Assembly (NCBI GenBank): GCA_900766165.1
Contig: CAAFUK010000111.1
Coordinates: 1 to 16,670, forward strand
Origin: an uncultured Collinsella sp.
GTDB lineage: Bacteria; Actinomycetota; Coriobacteriia; Coriobacteriales; Coriobacteriaceae
Length of the DNA: 16,670 nt
Direction: 5' to 3'
In this document: positions 1-7,500 of the stretch, piece after piece
Layout of the letters: every line of letters starts with the position of its first letter
Numbering within the stretch: the first letter of the stretch is position 1
Program-made: the position numbers and the translations under genes
The notes under the pieces: generated by a model
What the model was told of the DNA's origin: nothing
Database searches by the model: none
The model's input: only the letters and a program-made list of their open reading frames with translations

Positions 1-74
1 CCCGGGGGTGGTTTCCCGCCGCGCCCCGCTTTACATTGTGTCCGTATGAGTGAGTTGTCGCATCAACCGGCGGA

Positions 75-1052
75 CTACTTGGCGTCGTAGGCCTCGGCGT
101 CCCACCAGTCGAGCTGGGCGATGTTGTCGCGAATGTGCTGGCAGCTCTTGTGGAAGCCCTCGAGCTCGTGCTCGGACAGGTCCAGCGTGTAGACCTCCTC
201 GACGCCCTCGGCGCCGATCACGCACGGCAGGGAGGTGAAGATGCCCTCTTCGCCATACTGACCGGTCATAAGCGTAGAGGCCGAAAGCACGGCGTGCTCG
301 TTGTGCAGCACGGCAGCGCAGACGCGCGCGGCGGAGTTGGCGACGGCGTACTCGGTGCACTGCTTGCCCTGGTAGGTTACGTAGCCGCCCTTGCGCGCGA
401 GCTCCTCGACCTCCATGTGGTCAAAGGCGTACTTGTCGGGGTTCTCGGCCTGAAGCTCGTTAAGGCTCTTGCCGGCGATGGTTGCGGCCTTAAAGGCAGC
501 CAGCTGGCTAAAGCCGTGCTCGCCGATCATGTAGGCGTCGACGGACTTGGGGCTTACGCCGACCTTCTTGGAGATCTCGGTGCGCAGGCGGGCGGAGTCC
601 AGGCCGCAACCCGAGCCGATGATCTTCTTGGGATCGTAGCCGGTCAGGTGCCACAGCTCGGTGCACACGACGTCGCAGGGGTTGGAGATGCTCACGAAGA
701 TGCCGTCAAAGCCGGCGTCGACGATGCGCTTGGCAAAGGAGCGGGCGGCGTCGGTGGTAAAGAACAGCTCGCCGTCGCGGTTGCCGGCGGCCAGCGCGAC
801 CTTGCCGGCGGCGTTGACGATGACGTCGCAGCAGGCAAGCTCCTCGTAGTGGTCGTAGCAGTTGACGATCTTGGTGTTGTACGGGACAAACGAAAGGGAG
901 TCGCGCAGGTCCTGGACCTCGGACGTCACCTTGGCCTGGTTGATATCGCACAGGTACAGCTCATCGGCAATGCCCTGCATGAGCAGACTGTTGGCAACAT
1001 GTGCTCCTACGTGGCCCTGGCCGACCACACCGATCTTACGCGTCTGGTACAT
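75..1052 (-). CDS. L-lactate / L-2-hydroxyisocaproate dehydrogenase family protein
   Basis: NAD-dependent 2-hydroxyacid dehydrogenase of the LDH/MDH superfamily, 325 residues, cytosolic, interconverting a 2-oxoacid and an L-2-hydroxyacid. Visible: Rossmann motif GQGHVG at residues 11-16, D36 for NAD ribose binding, substrate-binding N124 in SNPCD, D152 and R155 in the GLDSAR stretch, and catalytic H179 in IGEHG. The specificity loop after AAG (residues 81-91) carries neither the Gln typical of lactate nor the Arg typical of malate dehydrogenases. From memory, the loop and the EELARKGGY segment resemble Weissella/Lactobacillus L-2-hydroxyisocaproate dehydrogenase more than classic Ldh, so a branched 2-oxoacid substrate from amino-acid fermentation is plausible but inferred. 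I chose the ATG at 1052 because GAAAGGA sits about 7 nt upstream and the Rossmann strand begins at once; the frame stays open to 1145 but that extension has no family features. The gene diverges from metA. Confidence 0.9.
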   Translation of the reverse strand: MYQTRKIGVVGQGHVGAHVANSLLMQGIADELYLCDINQAKVTSEVQDLRDSLSFVPYNTKIVNCYDHYEELACCDVIVNAAGKVALAAGNRDGELFFTTDAARSFAKRIVDAGFDGIFVSISNPCDVVCTELWHLTGYDPKKIIGSGCGLDSARLRTEISKKVGVSPKSVDAYMIGEHGFSQLAAFKAATIAGKSLNELQAENPDKYAFDHMEVEELARKGGYVTYQGKQCTEYAVANSAARVCAAVLHNEHAVLSASTLMTGQYGEEGIFTSLPCVIGAEGVEEVYTLDLSEHELEGFHKSCQHIRDNIAQLDWWDAEAYDAK

Positions 1053-1089
1053 ATATGTATCCTTTCGGCCGAGTTTTTCGCGTCGAACC

Positions 1090-1118
1090 ATTGTAGCGTC
1101 CTGCTGCCACTTTGCTAG
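1090..1118 (-). promoter_or_regulatory. Possible promoter of the dehydrogenase gene
   Basis: On the minus strand TACAAT (plus 1090-1095) is a good -10 hexamer 37 nt before the ATG. The matching -35 position (near 1113-1118, CTAGCA) is poor, so only the -10 box is supported. Confidence 0.3.
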
Positions 1119-1262
1119 GCTAAAGCGCCATAGATTTTTGGGCATGCCTTAATCTCTACTTTTGGAGTGATTTGGGCCGCTGACGGCATCGCCGGGCGAT
1201 GTACTCGCGCGGATGGGGCCGGTCGTTGTACCATAACTGCAACTGACTCGTAAGGAGCATTC

Positions 1263-2189
1263 ATGCCCATTCGCATCCCCGACGCCCTCCCTGCCGCCGC
1301 GCAGCTCGAGAGCGAGAACATCTTTGTCATGACCGAGTACCGCGCGCTGCACCAGGACATCCGTCCGCTGCGCGTGCTCATCCTCAACCTCATGCCCACC
1401 AAAATCGCTACCGAGACGCAGATCATGCGCAAGCTCTCCAACACGCCGCTGCAGGTGGAGGTGGACCTGCTGCGCACGAAAACGCACGAGGCCACGCACG
1501 TGAGCGCCGGCCACCTGGAGACGTTCTACCGCACGTTCGACGACATCCGCGACATCCACTACGACGGCCTGATCATCACGGGCGCGCCGGTGGAGCAAAT
1601 GCCGTTCGAGGAGGTCGACTACTGGCCCGAGCTCTGCCAGATCATGGATTGGTCCACCACGCACGTGCACTCTACGCTGCACATTTGTTGGGGCGCGCAG
1701 GCCGGCCTGTACCATCATTACGGCATCCAGAAGTACGACCTGCCGGCAAAGGCGAGCGGCGTGTTCGAGCATTATCTGGTGAAGCCGCAAAGCCCGCTGG
1801 TCCGCGGCTTTGACGACCGCTTCTATGCCGTACATTCGCGCAACACCGACGTGCGCCGCGAGGACGTGGAGGCCGAGCCGCAGCTTGAGGTCGTGGCCGT
1901 GTCCGACGAGGTGGGCCTGTACATCGTCAAGTCGACCGACAGCCGTCGCTTCTTTGTCTTTGGTCACCCCGAGTACGATACCGACACGCTGCGCCTGGAG
2001 TACGAGCGCGACGTGAAGCGCGGCCTCAACCCTCAGGTGCCGGCGCATTACTTCCCGGGCGACGACCCCTCCGCCGATCCGCGCAACGTCTGGCGCAGCC
2101 AAGCTCAGCTGTTCTACACCAACTGGCTCAACTACTACGTCTACCAGACCACGCCCTACGACCTGGCCCGCGCCGGCGAGGAGCACTAG
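1263..2189 (+). CDS. metA: Homoserine O-acetyltransferase (MetA type)
   Basis: Transfers an acyl group from acyl-CoA to homoserine, the activating step of methionine synthesis, in the cytosol. The 308 residues match the usual MetA length from end to end. Catalytic residues are all present at the standard positions: C142 in HICWGAQAG, and H235 and E237 in FGHPEYD. Residue 111, in TGAPVE, is Glu. In characterised members of the family Glu111 goes with acetyl-CoA and Gly with succinyl-CoA, so I predict O-acetylhomoserine as product although the family is often labelled succinyltransferase. AAGGAG (1252-1257) is placed 5 nt before the ATG. The gene is monocistronic, diverges from the dehydrogenase gene and is followed by repeat array 1. 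I see no SAM riboswitch or T-box in the 210 bp before it. Confidence 0.95.
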   Translation: MPIRIPDALPAAAQLESENIFVMTEYRALHQDIRPLRVLILNLMPTKIATETQIMRKLSNTPLQVEVDLLRTKTHEATHVSAGHLETFYRTFDDIRDIHYDGLIITGAPVEQMPFEEVDYWPELCQIMDWSTTHVHSTLHICWGAQAGLYHHYGIQKYDLPAKASGVFEHYLVKPQSPLVRGFDDRFYAVHSRNTDVRREDVEAEPQLEVVAVSDEVGLYIVKSTDSRRFFVFGHPEYDTDTLRLEYERDVKRGLNPQVPAHYFPGDDPSADPRNVWRSQAQLFYTNWLNYYVYQTTPYDLARAGEEH

Positions 2190-2226
2190 GCTGCGACTGT
2201 GGCGCTTGCGGAGCGTTGCTCTGCAC

Positions 2227-2340
2227 GAGCGTGGATTATCGGACACACGAGCGTGGATTTTCGGACGTTTGAAAACGAGCGTGGATAATCTCCCATTTTT
2301 GGCCGAGGAACGGGCTCAAAACGGGAAATTTTCCACGCTC
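2227..2340 (+). repeat. 18-nt repeat array 1 with terminal long hairpin
   Basis: Three copies of an 18-nt unit start at 2227 (GAGCGTGGATTATCGGAC), 2249 (GAGCGTGGATTTTCGGAC) and 2277 (GAGCGTGGATAATCTCCC), giving steps of 22 and 28 bp. The third copy is also the left arm of an inverted repeat whose right arm is 2323-2340, with 16 of 18 positions paired. The 28 nt between the arms can pair further (TTTTTGGCC against GGGCTCAAAA), leaving a loop of about 7 nt. AATTTTCTTC follows, so the hairpin could also terminate metA transcription. Same design as the array at 3626-3842. The family is not one I recognise. Confidence 0.85.
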
Positions 2341-2414
2341 AATTTTCTTCAGCCGTCGTACCGGCGGCCCCATCACGCGTCGAGTACATACGGACCATGT
2401 CACAAACTAGGTAG

Positions 2415-2470
2415 TTTTGAGCCACGGCATATTTTCTTTCAATGAAATCGACGGCTTTTGAGGCTCAAAA
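2415..2470. repeat. Inverted repeat TTTTGAGCC / GGCTCAAAA
   Basis: A perfect 9-bp inverted repeat (2415-2423 and 2462-2470) separated by 38 nt. GGCTCAAA also occurs in the inner stem of both array hairpins (near 2313-2321 and 3815-3822), so this may be a decayed relative of those elements. It lies just upstream of the predicted -35 box. Confidence 0.45.
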
Positions 2471-2488
2471 TGTGGAGACAGGGACCTC

Positions 2489-2517
2489 TCGACAACCGTT
2501 CTACCTGCAGATATAAG
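2489..2517 (+). promoter_or_regulatory. Sigma70-type promoter of the AbiEi/nuclease-like gene
   Basis: TCGACA (2489-2494) and TATAAG (2512-2517) each match consensus at five of six positions and are exactly 17 bp apart. Transcription would start near 2524, giving a leader of about 113 nt. Confidence 0.6.
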
Positions 2518-2546
2518 CTATTAACCTAAAACGTCCAAAACCGTCA

Positions 2547-2581
2547 AGCATTTGGTCAGCTGCTGGACAGCATTTGGTCAG
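2547..2581 (+). promoter_or_regulatory. Tandem 13-bp direct repeats, possible operator
   Basis: AGCATTTGGTCAG occurs exactly at 2547-2559 and 2569-2581, a 22-bp period or about two helical turns, just downstream of the predicted transcription start. The placement suits a repressor, possibly the gene product itself because its N-terminal region resembles AbiEi antitoxins. That role is inferred. Confidence 0.5.
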
Positions 2582-2636
2582 ACTTCGCATGAAACCTTCT
2601 GGTACGTTGGCGCCGTTCCAAGAGTTGGGAGGCGAC

Positions 2637-3599
2637 ATGGCAAACGCGACGGCGTATCAAAGACTCACAGGCCACATTAAAGCGTGCGAGCAGCAGATGA
2701 GCTGCGTGTACGCGCGCACGACGGCGGAGGCAAAGCAGATTGAGCGGCGGGTGGCGGCGGGAAGTCTCAAGGTGGTCATGCCGGGGCTGTATGCGCGTCC
2801 GGAATACTGGTCCGAGCTCAAGTTTCGGCAGCGTTATCTGCATCGGGTGCGGGCGCTTGCGCAAAAGCACCCCGACTGGACGTTTTGCTCCTATACGGCG
2901 GCCGTTGTCTATGGCCTTTCGGTTTCGCATGCCAATTTGACGCACATTCATATCGCCGCGATGCCGGCGCAATCGACGACGCCGGGCTCTAAGATTATTC
3001 GCCATCGCTATGCTCATCGAACGCGGGCCAGCCAGATGGATATTGCCGTGACCGATATCGATCAGACGATTACGGATTGCCTGGTCGATGCGTCGTTTGT
3101 CGAGGGGCTGATCATTGCGGACTCGGCGCTCCATGAGCAGCTGTTGTCGAAGGAGCATCTCGTTGAGGCAGTCGACAAGCTTGGCTTAAATCGCCGCGGT
3201 GTTGTGACGGCGCGCAGGGTTGCACGGTGTGCCGACGGCCTGTCGGAAAGCGGCGGCGAGTCCAAGGCGCGGGCGCTGATGATCGAGCGCGGCTGGCAGG
3301 TTCCGGAGCTGCAAGTTGAGCTGTTCGATCCGGTTGAGCCGGGAAGGCCGTATCGCGTTGACTATTTGTGGCGCGTGGGTGACCGGTTGATTATTGGGGA
3401 GTTCGACGGATTCGTTAAAAGCGAGAAGGCGGCGGAGGAGGGCAAGCTCGCAAAGGCGCAATTTGACGAGCGCCAGCGCGAGTCGAGGCTTTCGATGCTC
3501 GATAACTGCAAGATTGTGCGCTTGTGCTGGGATGACCTGAGGGATCCGACAAAGCTCGATCGCAAGCTCAAGGTTGCTGGCGTGCCGCGTGCATGTTGA
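2637..3599 (+). CDS. AbiEi-antitoxin-like protein with PD-(D/E)XK/DUF559-like C-terminus
   Basis: A 320-residue cytosolic protein of a type I recall as common in Coriobacteriia and annotated as AbiEi-family antitoxin-domain or DUF559 protein. Residues 25-110 (YARTTAEAKQIERRVAAG, then MPGLYARPEYW and WTFCSYTAAVVYGL) resemble the AbiEi N-terminal region. Residues 205-300 look like a Vsr/DUF559 nuclease fold: E208, D242 in RVDYLW, then E255-F-D257 and K261, a plausible PD-(D/E)XK acidic set. No AbiEii-type nucleotidyltransferase toxin is adjacent, so a classical type IV toxin-antitoxin pair is not supported. I chose ATG 2637 because GGGAGG precedes it by 4 nt; earlier in-frame starts at 2574 (TTG) and 2589 (ATG) lack a ribosome site. 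Repeat arrays in the same direction bracket the gene. Activity unproven. Confidence 0.75.
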   Translation: MANATAYQRLTGHIKACEQQMSCVYARTTAEAKQIERRVAAGSLKVVMPGLYARPEYWSELKFRQRYLHRVRALAQKHPDWTFCSYTAAVVYGLSVSHANLTHIHIAAMPAQSTTPGSKIIRHRYAHRTRASQMDIAVTDIDQTITDCLVDASFVEGLIIADSALHEQLLSKEHLVEAVDKLGLNRRGVVTARRVARCADGLSESGGESKARALMIERGWQVPELQVELFDPVEPGRPYRVDYLWRVGDRLIIGEFDGFVKSEKAAEEGKLAKAQFDERQRESRLSMLDNCKIVRLCWDDLRDPTKLDRKLKVAGVPRAC

Positions 3600-3625
3600 G
3601 GCGGTCGCGGGGCGTTAAGCTGGAC

Positions 3626-3842
3626 GAGCGTGGATAATCGGACACACGAGCGCGGAAATCTGGACGCGCATTGATTGAGCGTGGATTGTCAGACATATGA
3701 GCGTGGATTTTCGGACGCTTGCCGAATGAGCGTGGAAATCTGGACGGACGAGCGTGGAAAAACGGACGTTTGCAACATGAGCGTGGATAATCTCCCGTTT
3801 TTGGCTCGTAAGGGGGCTCAAAGTGGGAGATTTTCCACGCTC
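3626..3842 (+). repeat. 18-nt repeat array 2: three 51-bp super-units plus terminal hairpin
   Basis: Seven 18-nt units start at 3626, 3648, 3677, 3699, 3728, 3750 and 3779. The steps are 22, 29, 22, 29, 22 and 29 bp, so the true period is a 51-bp pair with 4-nt and 11-nt spacers in strict alternation. Units share GAGCGTGGA and mostly end in GGAC. The last unit (3779-3796) is the left arm of a hairpin whose right arm is 3825-3842, pairing at 17 of 18 positions. The inner segments 3797-3807 and 3814-3824 pair further, leaving a 6-nt loop at 3808-3813. CATTTTTG follows. The array lies between two convergent genes and may also act as their terminator. Confidence 0.9.
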
Positions 3843-3870
3843 ATTTTTGTGGGGTGCAGCCCGCCAGCGG

Positions 3871-4467
3871 TTAGGCGCTGATGATGTTGGGCAGCGGCAG
3901 GTCGTGGGCGTCGGTGGGAACGTCGTCGACGCGCTGCTCGTCAAAGGCAATGCCGATAACGTGGCATGCGGGCGAAATAGTGGGCAGGTAGCGGTCGTAG
4001 CAACCGCCGCCGTAGCCCAGACGCGCGCCGGCGCGGTCGAAGGCTACGAGCGGCACGACGATCATGTTGAGAGCTTCGACGGGCACGATAGGGAAGCGGC
4101 TGCTGTCGATGTCCGTGGCCGCGAAGGCCCGCGTGGGGTGGGCGATAAACGGTGCCGCGGATGCATCGTCGGCGGCAACTGCCCTCATGCACATGCGCTG
4201 GCCACAAGCTGCGGCATCAATTGCCGAGAGCATGCACGGATAGGCCACGCGCCAGCCGCGTTTGGCGGCCGCGGCGGCAAACGCGGCTGGGTTTGCCTCG
4301 GAACCCATGGCGGCATAGACGGCGACGGTACGCGGCGCCGCGACACCCAAGCGATCAAACAGCTCAACCAGCCGCGCACAGATAACGGCAGACTTTGCCG
4401 CCCGCACATCCAAATCAAGAGCATCGCGCCGAGCAATTACCGCCCGCCGCAACTTAGCCTTATCCAT
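3871..4467 (-). CDS. 5-formyltetrahydrofolate cyclo-ligase
   Basis: ATP-dependent conversion of 5-formyl-THF to 5,10-methenyl-THF (MTHFS/YgfA family), a cytosolic folate salvage step. The 198 residues match the family length. Visible: N-terminal KAKLRR for ATP phosphate binding, YAAMGSEANP at 51-60, the hallmark nucleotide-binding GYGGGCYDRYL at 151-161, and the C-terminal pattern DVPTDAHDLPLPNIIS. ATG 4467 is preferred because a purine-rich GGGAGAGGGGG lies upstream; the TTG at 4494 would add nine residues the family lacks. It lies 123 bp downstream of the M16 peptidase gene on the same strand, with a palindromic element between, so a shared transcript is possible but may be attenuated. It converges with the nuclease-like gene across repeat array 2. 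Confidence 0.92.
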   Translation of the reverse strand: MDKAKLRRAVIARRDALDLDVRAAKSAVICARLVELFDRLGVAAPRTVAVYAAMGSEANPAAFAAAAAKRGWRVAYPCMLSAIDAAACGQRMCMRAVAADDASAAPFIAHPTRAFAATDIDSSRFPIVPVEALNMIVVPLVAFDRAGARLGYGGGCYDRYLPTISPACHVIGIAFDEQRVDDVPTDAHDLPLPNIISA

Positions 4468-4497
4468 CCCAGCCCCCTCTCCCAAACCTACCAAAAA

Positions 4498-4578
4498 GGG
4501 ACAGGTTTATTTTGGCAGGTTTTATCTGGGCAAATGTCGAAACCACCACAAAGGTGCCTGTCCCCTTTGTGGTGGTTT
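4498..4578. repeat. Palindromic GGGACAGG intergenic element, possible terminator
   Basis: A perfect 15-bp inverted repeat (AAACCACCACAAAGG at 4540-4554 and its complement at 4564-4578) surrounds a 9-nt loop. The motif GGGACAGG appears forward at 4498-4505 and reversed as CCTGTCCC at 4557-4564, and GGCAGG occurs at 4514-4519. I recall the GGGGACAGGCA motif as a frequent intergenic repeat in many bacteria, of the REP/REPIN kind. Read on the minus strand, the stem follows the peptidase stop codon by 12 nt and ends in a short T run, so it may double as a terminator or attenuator. Confidence 0.7.
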
Positions 4579-4590
4579 TGCTTGCTGTGG

Positions 4591-7500
4591 CTAGCCCAGC
4601 AGGTCGATGACGTTAAAGCCGGCGTTGCTCTTGGCGATGACGTCTCGGCCGCCAAAGACACAGGTGGGTGAGACGGCTGCGATGCGCGTCACGTCGGCGC
4701 CGAGCGAGCGCAGCTCACCGGGCGTGGCGGCGAGCATCTGGGCGCGACGCTCCTCGCGCGCATGCGGATCGAGCCCGGCCAGGTAGGTCGTGTTGCGGCG
4801 CTTGGTGAGTGCGTACGGCTTCACCGGCGCGTCCATGCCGCTCACACAGCTCACGATAAAGCCCTCAAAGGCGGCCTCGTCGGGCTCAAAGCTGCTAAGC
4901 CATGCACCCGCGCGCTCCACGCGCTCAATCGAGGGGTCGATTGCCGGGTCGCGGTAGGTGTAGAACGCCGCCTGACGCTCGCCGGCTGCGCGGAATCCGC
5001 AGCCGTACGCGCCGCCCTTCACGCGGATCTCGTTCCACAGGTAGTCGTAGGAGAGTGCGTTGGCGGCAACCGCCCAGGCGCCCGTCACGTCAATGCCCAG
5101 GCGACGCGGGTCGCACGCGCTTGCCGCAAAGCAGATGTCGCTGGGGATGACAAAAGCCTCGTGGCGGTCGCGCGGCGTTGGCACCACGAGCGCGTCGCGG
5201 CCGGCATCGGTGCCGTCGCCAGCGCCCAGCCCCAGGTTACCCGCGGCGGCCCAGTATGCGTCAAAGTCCTCGTCGCTGCCGGTAAAGCTCGCCATGCAGC
5301 CATCGGCCACAAAGATGCGCTCCGCCAGCTCGGCAAGCTTGGTACGCAGCCCGTCCACGCGCTCGTCAAAGTGCTCGAGCAGATCGCGCAAGAACAGGTA
5401 GAAGTCTACGCCCGAGAGCTGCTCGCGCACCACGGCCGAAGGCGAGCTGTAGCTCATCGCGCGGCCGAGTGCCGCCGAGTGGCCGTTGTTGATAAAGCCC
5501 TGCTCAAGCCCAATGCGAATCTGCGTGAGCACGTCGCGCACTCGGCCGGCGTCGGCATCGAGCAAAAGCGTGCTCGACCATACCTCGCGCGGCAGACTCG
5601 CCAGCGCATCGATCTTCTCGGACAGGGTGCCGGCGCTCACCAGCAGGTAGGGGCGCACGCCGTCCACTTCGGGCTGCGTCATGACTTCGGTCGTAAAGCT
5701 CAAAAAGCCGAGCTTGCCAGCGAGCAAGTTGTCGAGTTCCTCGGCCGAGTGCTCGCGCGTGGGCAGCTGCTTAAGCAGGCGGCAGAGCAGTGTCACATAG
5801 GGCAGGTCCTCAAACGCGACGCAGCTCAGGTCGAAATACTGCATGGCGTAGGCCAGACGGTTGGTGGGGATGCCGTGGCGCAGGCAGGGGATGGGCGCGG
5901 TCGTGTCCACGACCAGCGGCGGCTCGGGGCGCGCCTCGCCAATGTCGGACACGCGCAGGCGCGGCAGTGTGGCCTTGGCCTCGGGTGTGTCCTCGGCCTC
6001 CTGCGCGGCACGCAGCGCGGCCGTGCGCTCGACCACGTCGGCCAGCTCGGCATCGGTCATGGCATCGCGCTTGGCTGCCAGCTCGGCGGCCTCGGCACCC
6101 TCCGCGCCCTCGGCGGCGTCCACCGGCACCAGCTCGACCAGTGCCATGTGGTCGTTTTCCAGCACTAGCTCGCGCAGCAGATCCTCAAAATAGCTGCCGT
6201 CCAGCTCGCTACGCAGCTCCTCGTACACCGGGCCGTACTTGAGCGCCAGCGTCGCGGCGTCGTCATCGTAGAGCCATGTGCTCAGCGCGTCGCACGCAAT
6301 GGCCACGCCGTCGGCGATACCGTAGTCGCGCTGGCGCAGGTCGTATTCGTTGCTGCTGATGATGGCTTCCAGGCGCTCGCGCGGAACGCCATGCTCGCAT
6401 AGGTCGCGGCAGGCGTCCTGGAACACGCGGCGCAGCTCACGCGCCACGCCGGGCTGTGCGTTTTGCAGCATGATGAGCTCGTAGGGCTGCAGGCTCTCGG
6501 CCGCGGTGTAGCTCACCACGTTGCCGCCCAGGCCGGCGGCCAGAATGGCCTTCTTAACCGGCGCTTCGTTGGAGCCCAGCAGTGCCTCAAACAGGATATC
6601 CGCCGCGATCGTGCGCTTGCGGTCGAGCGCGCTGCCCAGCACAAGGCCCAGGCCAACCAGAGCGTTCTCGGGCGTGGTGGCCATCTCGACGCGCTTGTAC
6701 TCGCAGGTCACGGGTGCCTGCACGCCCAGCGGATTGGGCGCCAGCGTGGACGGGTCCTCGCCGGCGGCGACGGCAGCGTCCATGCGGCGGCTCGCAGCAC
6801 TCGGCTGCGACAGATAGCGCTCGTCCAAAAACGCCAGCGCGCGGTCCACGTCCAGGTCGCCGTAGAGCGTGATGTAAGAGTTGGAGGGGTTGTAGTGGCG
6901 CGCGTGCGTGTCCAGGAACTGCTCGTAGGTGAGCGCGGGGATCGCGCGCGGGTCGCCCCCGCTCTCGTGTGCATAGGCGGTGTCGGGGTAGAGCGCGGCG
7001 TTGACGGCGTCGTCCAGCACGCTCATGGGGTCGGACAGCGCACCCTTCATCTCGTTGAACACCACACCGTTATAGCGCATCGCGCCCTCGCGCAGGCTCG
7101 CGGAGCTGCTGTCGCCCTCGGCGTCCTCCGGCAGGTCCAGCTCGTAGTGCCAGCCCTCCTGCTCAAAAATGGTGGGCTTGGTATAGATGGCCGGGTTGAA
7201 CACCGCGTCCAGATACACGTCCATCAGGTTGTACAGATCCTGCTCGTTGGTGGTGGCGACAGGGTAGATGGTTTTGTCGGGGTAGGTCATGGCGTTGAGG
7301 AACGTCTGCATGGAGCTCTTGATCAGGTCGACAAACGGCTCCTTGACGGGGAACTTGGCCGACCCGCACAACACCGAGTGCTCAAGAATATGGAACACGC
7401 CGGTGGAATCGGCCGGCGGCGTCTTAAAGCCAATGGCAAAGGCCTTGTTTTCGTCGTCGCACGCCAGGTACAGCAGGCGAGCGCCCGAGACGGTGTGGCG

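Larger units (their letters stand above)
2190..2636. other. 447-bp intergenic region between metA and the AbiEi/nuclease-like gene
   Basis: No credible protein gene is seen here. The region holds repeat array 1, a 9-bp inverted repeat (2415-2470), a good forward promoter (2489-2517) and a pair of 13-bp direct repeats (2547-2581). Reading frames across the array exist only because the 51-bp super-unit is a multiple of three. Confidence 0.7.

Noticed and set aside
1053..1262. SAM riboswitch or T-box before metA
   Set aside because: No SAM-binding core or T-box sequence could be found in the 210 bp, and no terminator hairpin with T run precedes the start.
135..2246. Long antisense frames opposite the dehydrogenase gene (135-1118) and metA (1149-2246)
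   Set aside because: They mirror codon-third-position GC bias of the real genes and show no protein family features.
2637..3599. Classical AbiE type IV toxin-antitoxin pair
   Set aside because: No AbiEii nucleotidyltransferase toxin gene lies next to it; the following gene is a cyclo-ligase on the other strand.
3626..3842. CRISPR array
   Set aside because: Repeat units are 18 nt with only 4- and 11-nt intervening sequence that is itself similar between units, and no cas genes are present.
3675..3881. A 68-residue protein made of 17-residue repeats (MSVD... ERGFSDACR...) read through array 2
   Set aside because: The frame arises because 51 bp is a multiple of three. There is no ribosome site, and differences between the two array hairpins are not biased to third codon positions, so they follow stem pairing rather than coding.
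3615..3950. A minus-strand 111-residue frame across array 2
   Set aside because: It overlaps the 3' end of the cyclo-ligase gene and merely translates the repeats.
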